A DNA stretch of 14,237 nt, taken from an uncultured Collinsella sp. (lineage in GTDB: Bacteria; Actinomycetota; Coriobacteriia; Coriobacteriales; Coriobacteriaceae). The position numbers were made by a program, and so were the translations under genes. Positions 13,460 through 14,237 of this stretch are shown in pieces. The notes under the pieces were generated by a model. That model had not been told where the DNA came from. It saw only the letters and a program-made list of their open reading frames with translations, and made no database searches. Within the stretch, counting starts at the first letter, position 1. Each line of letters begins with the position of its first letter. The DNA lies in assembly GCA_902494135.1 (NCBI GenBank), contig CABUSE010000023.1:1-14237 (forward strand), written 5' to 3'.

Positions 13460-14237
13460 TTAGGAGTTCGCCAGGTAGTGCTTGATCTCCCACTCGGTGA
13501 TCGTAGACTCAAACTTATGCCACTCGTCGCGCTTCTTTTTGAGGAAGAAGCTGTGGATGTGTTCGCCGAGGGCATCCTTCATAAACTGCGAGTCCTCAAA
13601 CACGTCGAGCGCCTCTTTGAGCGAGCGCGGCAGCGGCGTGTAGCCGGCCTCGACCATCTGACGGTCGGTAAGCTTGAGCGTCTCGGCCGTTGCCTCGGGC
13701 GGGAGTTCCAGCTTGCGCTCGATGCCGTCGAGACCAGCCGCCAGCGTGACGGCGTTGACCAGGTACGGGTTGGCCATGGGGTCGGGGCTGCGAAGCTCGA
13801 TGCGCGTGGACAGCTGCTTGCCGGGCTTGTAGACCGGAATGCGGACCATACTCGCGCGGTTGCGCAGGCCCCACGTGGCGTACTGCGGCACGGAGTCGCC
13901 GCCCGTGGTGATGCGCTTGTACGAGTTGACCGTGGGGTTAGTGATGGCGCTGATCTCGCGCGCGTGCGCCAAGATGCCGGCCATGTAGTGCTTGGCGATA
14001 TCGGAGAGGTGGTACTTCTCGTCGTCCTCGCCCCAAAAGACGTTGTTGCCGTCGTGGTCGAATAGCGACTGGCACAGGAACATAGCGCTGCCGTCCTCGC
14101 CCGCCAACGGCTTGGGCATAAAGGAGGCGTGGCAGCCGCTCTCGTAGGCCTGCTGCTTAATGATGAGTTTGGCCGTGGTGATGGCGTCGGACATGCTCAG
14201 GGCCTCGGCGTGGCGCAGGCTCATACCGTGCTGCGAG
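13460..14237 (-). CDS. glnA: Glutamine synthetase, C-terminal part (cut by window edge)
   Basis: Catalytic-domain end of a type I glutamine synthetase, which makes glutamine from glutamate, ammonia and ATP. About 259 residues are visible, reading in from beyond the right edge through SQHGMSLRHAEALSMSD. Recognisable elements are FMPKP, NPTVNSYKR, NRASMVRIP, and RIELRSPDPMANPYL with the metal-binding Glu. The Tyr that is adenylylated in the enterobacterial enzyme is absent (KLELPPEA), so this is a non-adenylylated form. The loop that normally reads GSGMHxHxSL is GSAMFLCQSL, so the metal-ligand His and the nearby His are Phe and Cys. This could be a divergent synthetase or a related gamma-glutamyl ligase. 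It stops with TAA at 13462-13460 and is followed by the GlnR-like gene. Confidence 0.85.
   Translation of the reverse strand, partial: SQHGMSLRHAEALSMSDAITTAKLIIKQQAYESGCHASFMPKPLAGEDGSAMFLCQSLFDHDGNNVFWGEDDEKYHLSDIAKHYMAGILAHAREISAITNPTVNSYKRITTGGDSVPQYATWGLRNRASMVRIPVYKPGKQLSTRIELRSPDPMANPYLVNAVTLAAGLDGIERKLELPPEATAETLKLTDRQMVEAGYTPLPRSLKEALDVFEDSQFMKDALGEHIHSFFLKKKRDEWHKFESTITEWEIKHYLANS

Noticed and set aside
1..14237. tRNA, rRNA, CRISPR array, integrase or transposase genes
   Set aside because: No cloverleaf, regular spaced repeats or recombinase motifs were found in any frame.

Overview
This window looks like chromosomal DNA of a high-G+C Gram-positive bacterium, most likely a Coriobacteriia gut anaerobe of the Collinsella type. 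The reasons are the G/C-rich third codon positions in most genes, the frequent GTG starts with purine-rich ribosome sites, a GlnR-like regulator of the actinobacterial type beside a glutamine synthetase gene, and a membrane-anchored HtrA. The taxonomic call is an inference from style and content; no rRNA or other marker is present.

Layout from left to right. (1) The 5' end of moaA (minus strand, cut by the window edge). (2) A short intergenic stretch with a perfect 20-bp inverted repeat. (3) A two-gene minus-strand operon (473-4193) encoding the halves of a heterodimeric ABC exporter, one half having a degenerate ATP site. Its probable promoter lies at 4235-4262. (4) A divergent plus-strand operon (4452-6693) with a MATE efflux pump followed by a MerR-family regulator. 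Its leader carries a -35 box with a MerR-style dyad immediately downstream, so drug-responsive autoregulation is likely. (5) A noticeably A+T-richer two-gene patch (about 6694-8366) encoding a Tat-exported papain-like cysteine peptidase and a small lipoprotein. This is probably acquired DNA and is the least familiar part of the window. (6) ligA (minus), with an unusual N-terminal tail carrying a clamp-binding-like QSSLF motif. (7) A gene-free 447-bp stretch with a 203-bp element bounded by 29-bp inverted repeats, a short palindromic repeat, and a strong terminator. (8) A minus-strand run of a partial glutamine synthetase gene, a GlnR-like regulator with a degenerate receiver domain, and a membrane-anchored HtrA/DegP protease. 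A good terminator separates the regulator from htrA.

Two efflux systems, ABC and MATE, sit back to back on a shared 258-bp regulatory region, forming a small multidrug-export locus. The glutamine synthetase and GlnR-like genes form a nitrogen-assimilation pair. A 31-bp palindromic repeat occurs twice in opposite orientation with one mismatch. One copy lies in the intergenic region after htrA; the other lies inside the 3' end of an ABC transporter gene, where it is translated into the protein's tail. The strongest leads for follow-up are the low-G+C peptidase/lipoprotein cassette, the repeat elements, the LigA N-terminal motif, and the substituted metal-binding histidine in the glutamine synthetase.
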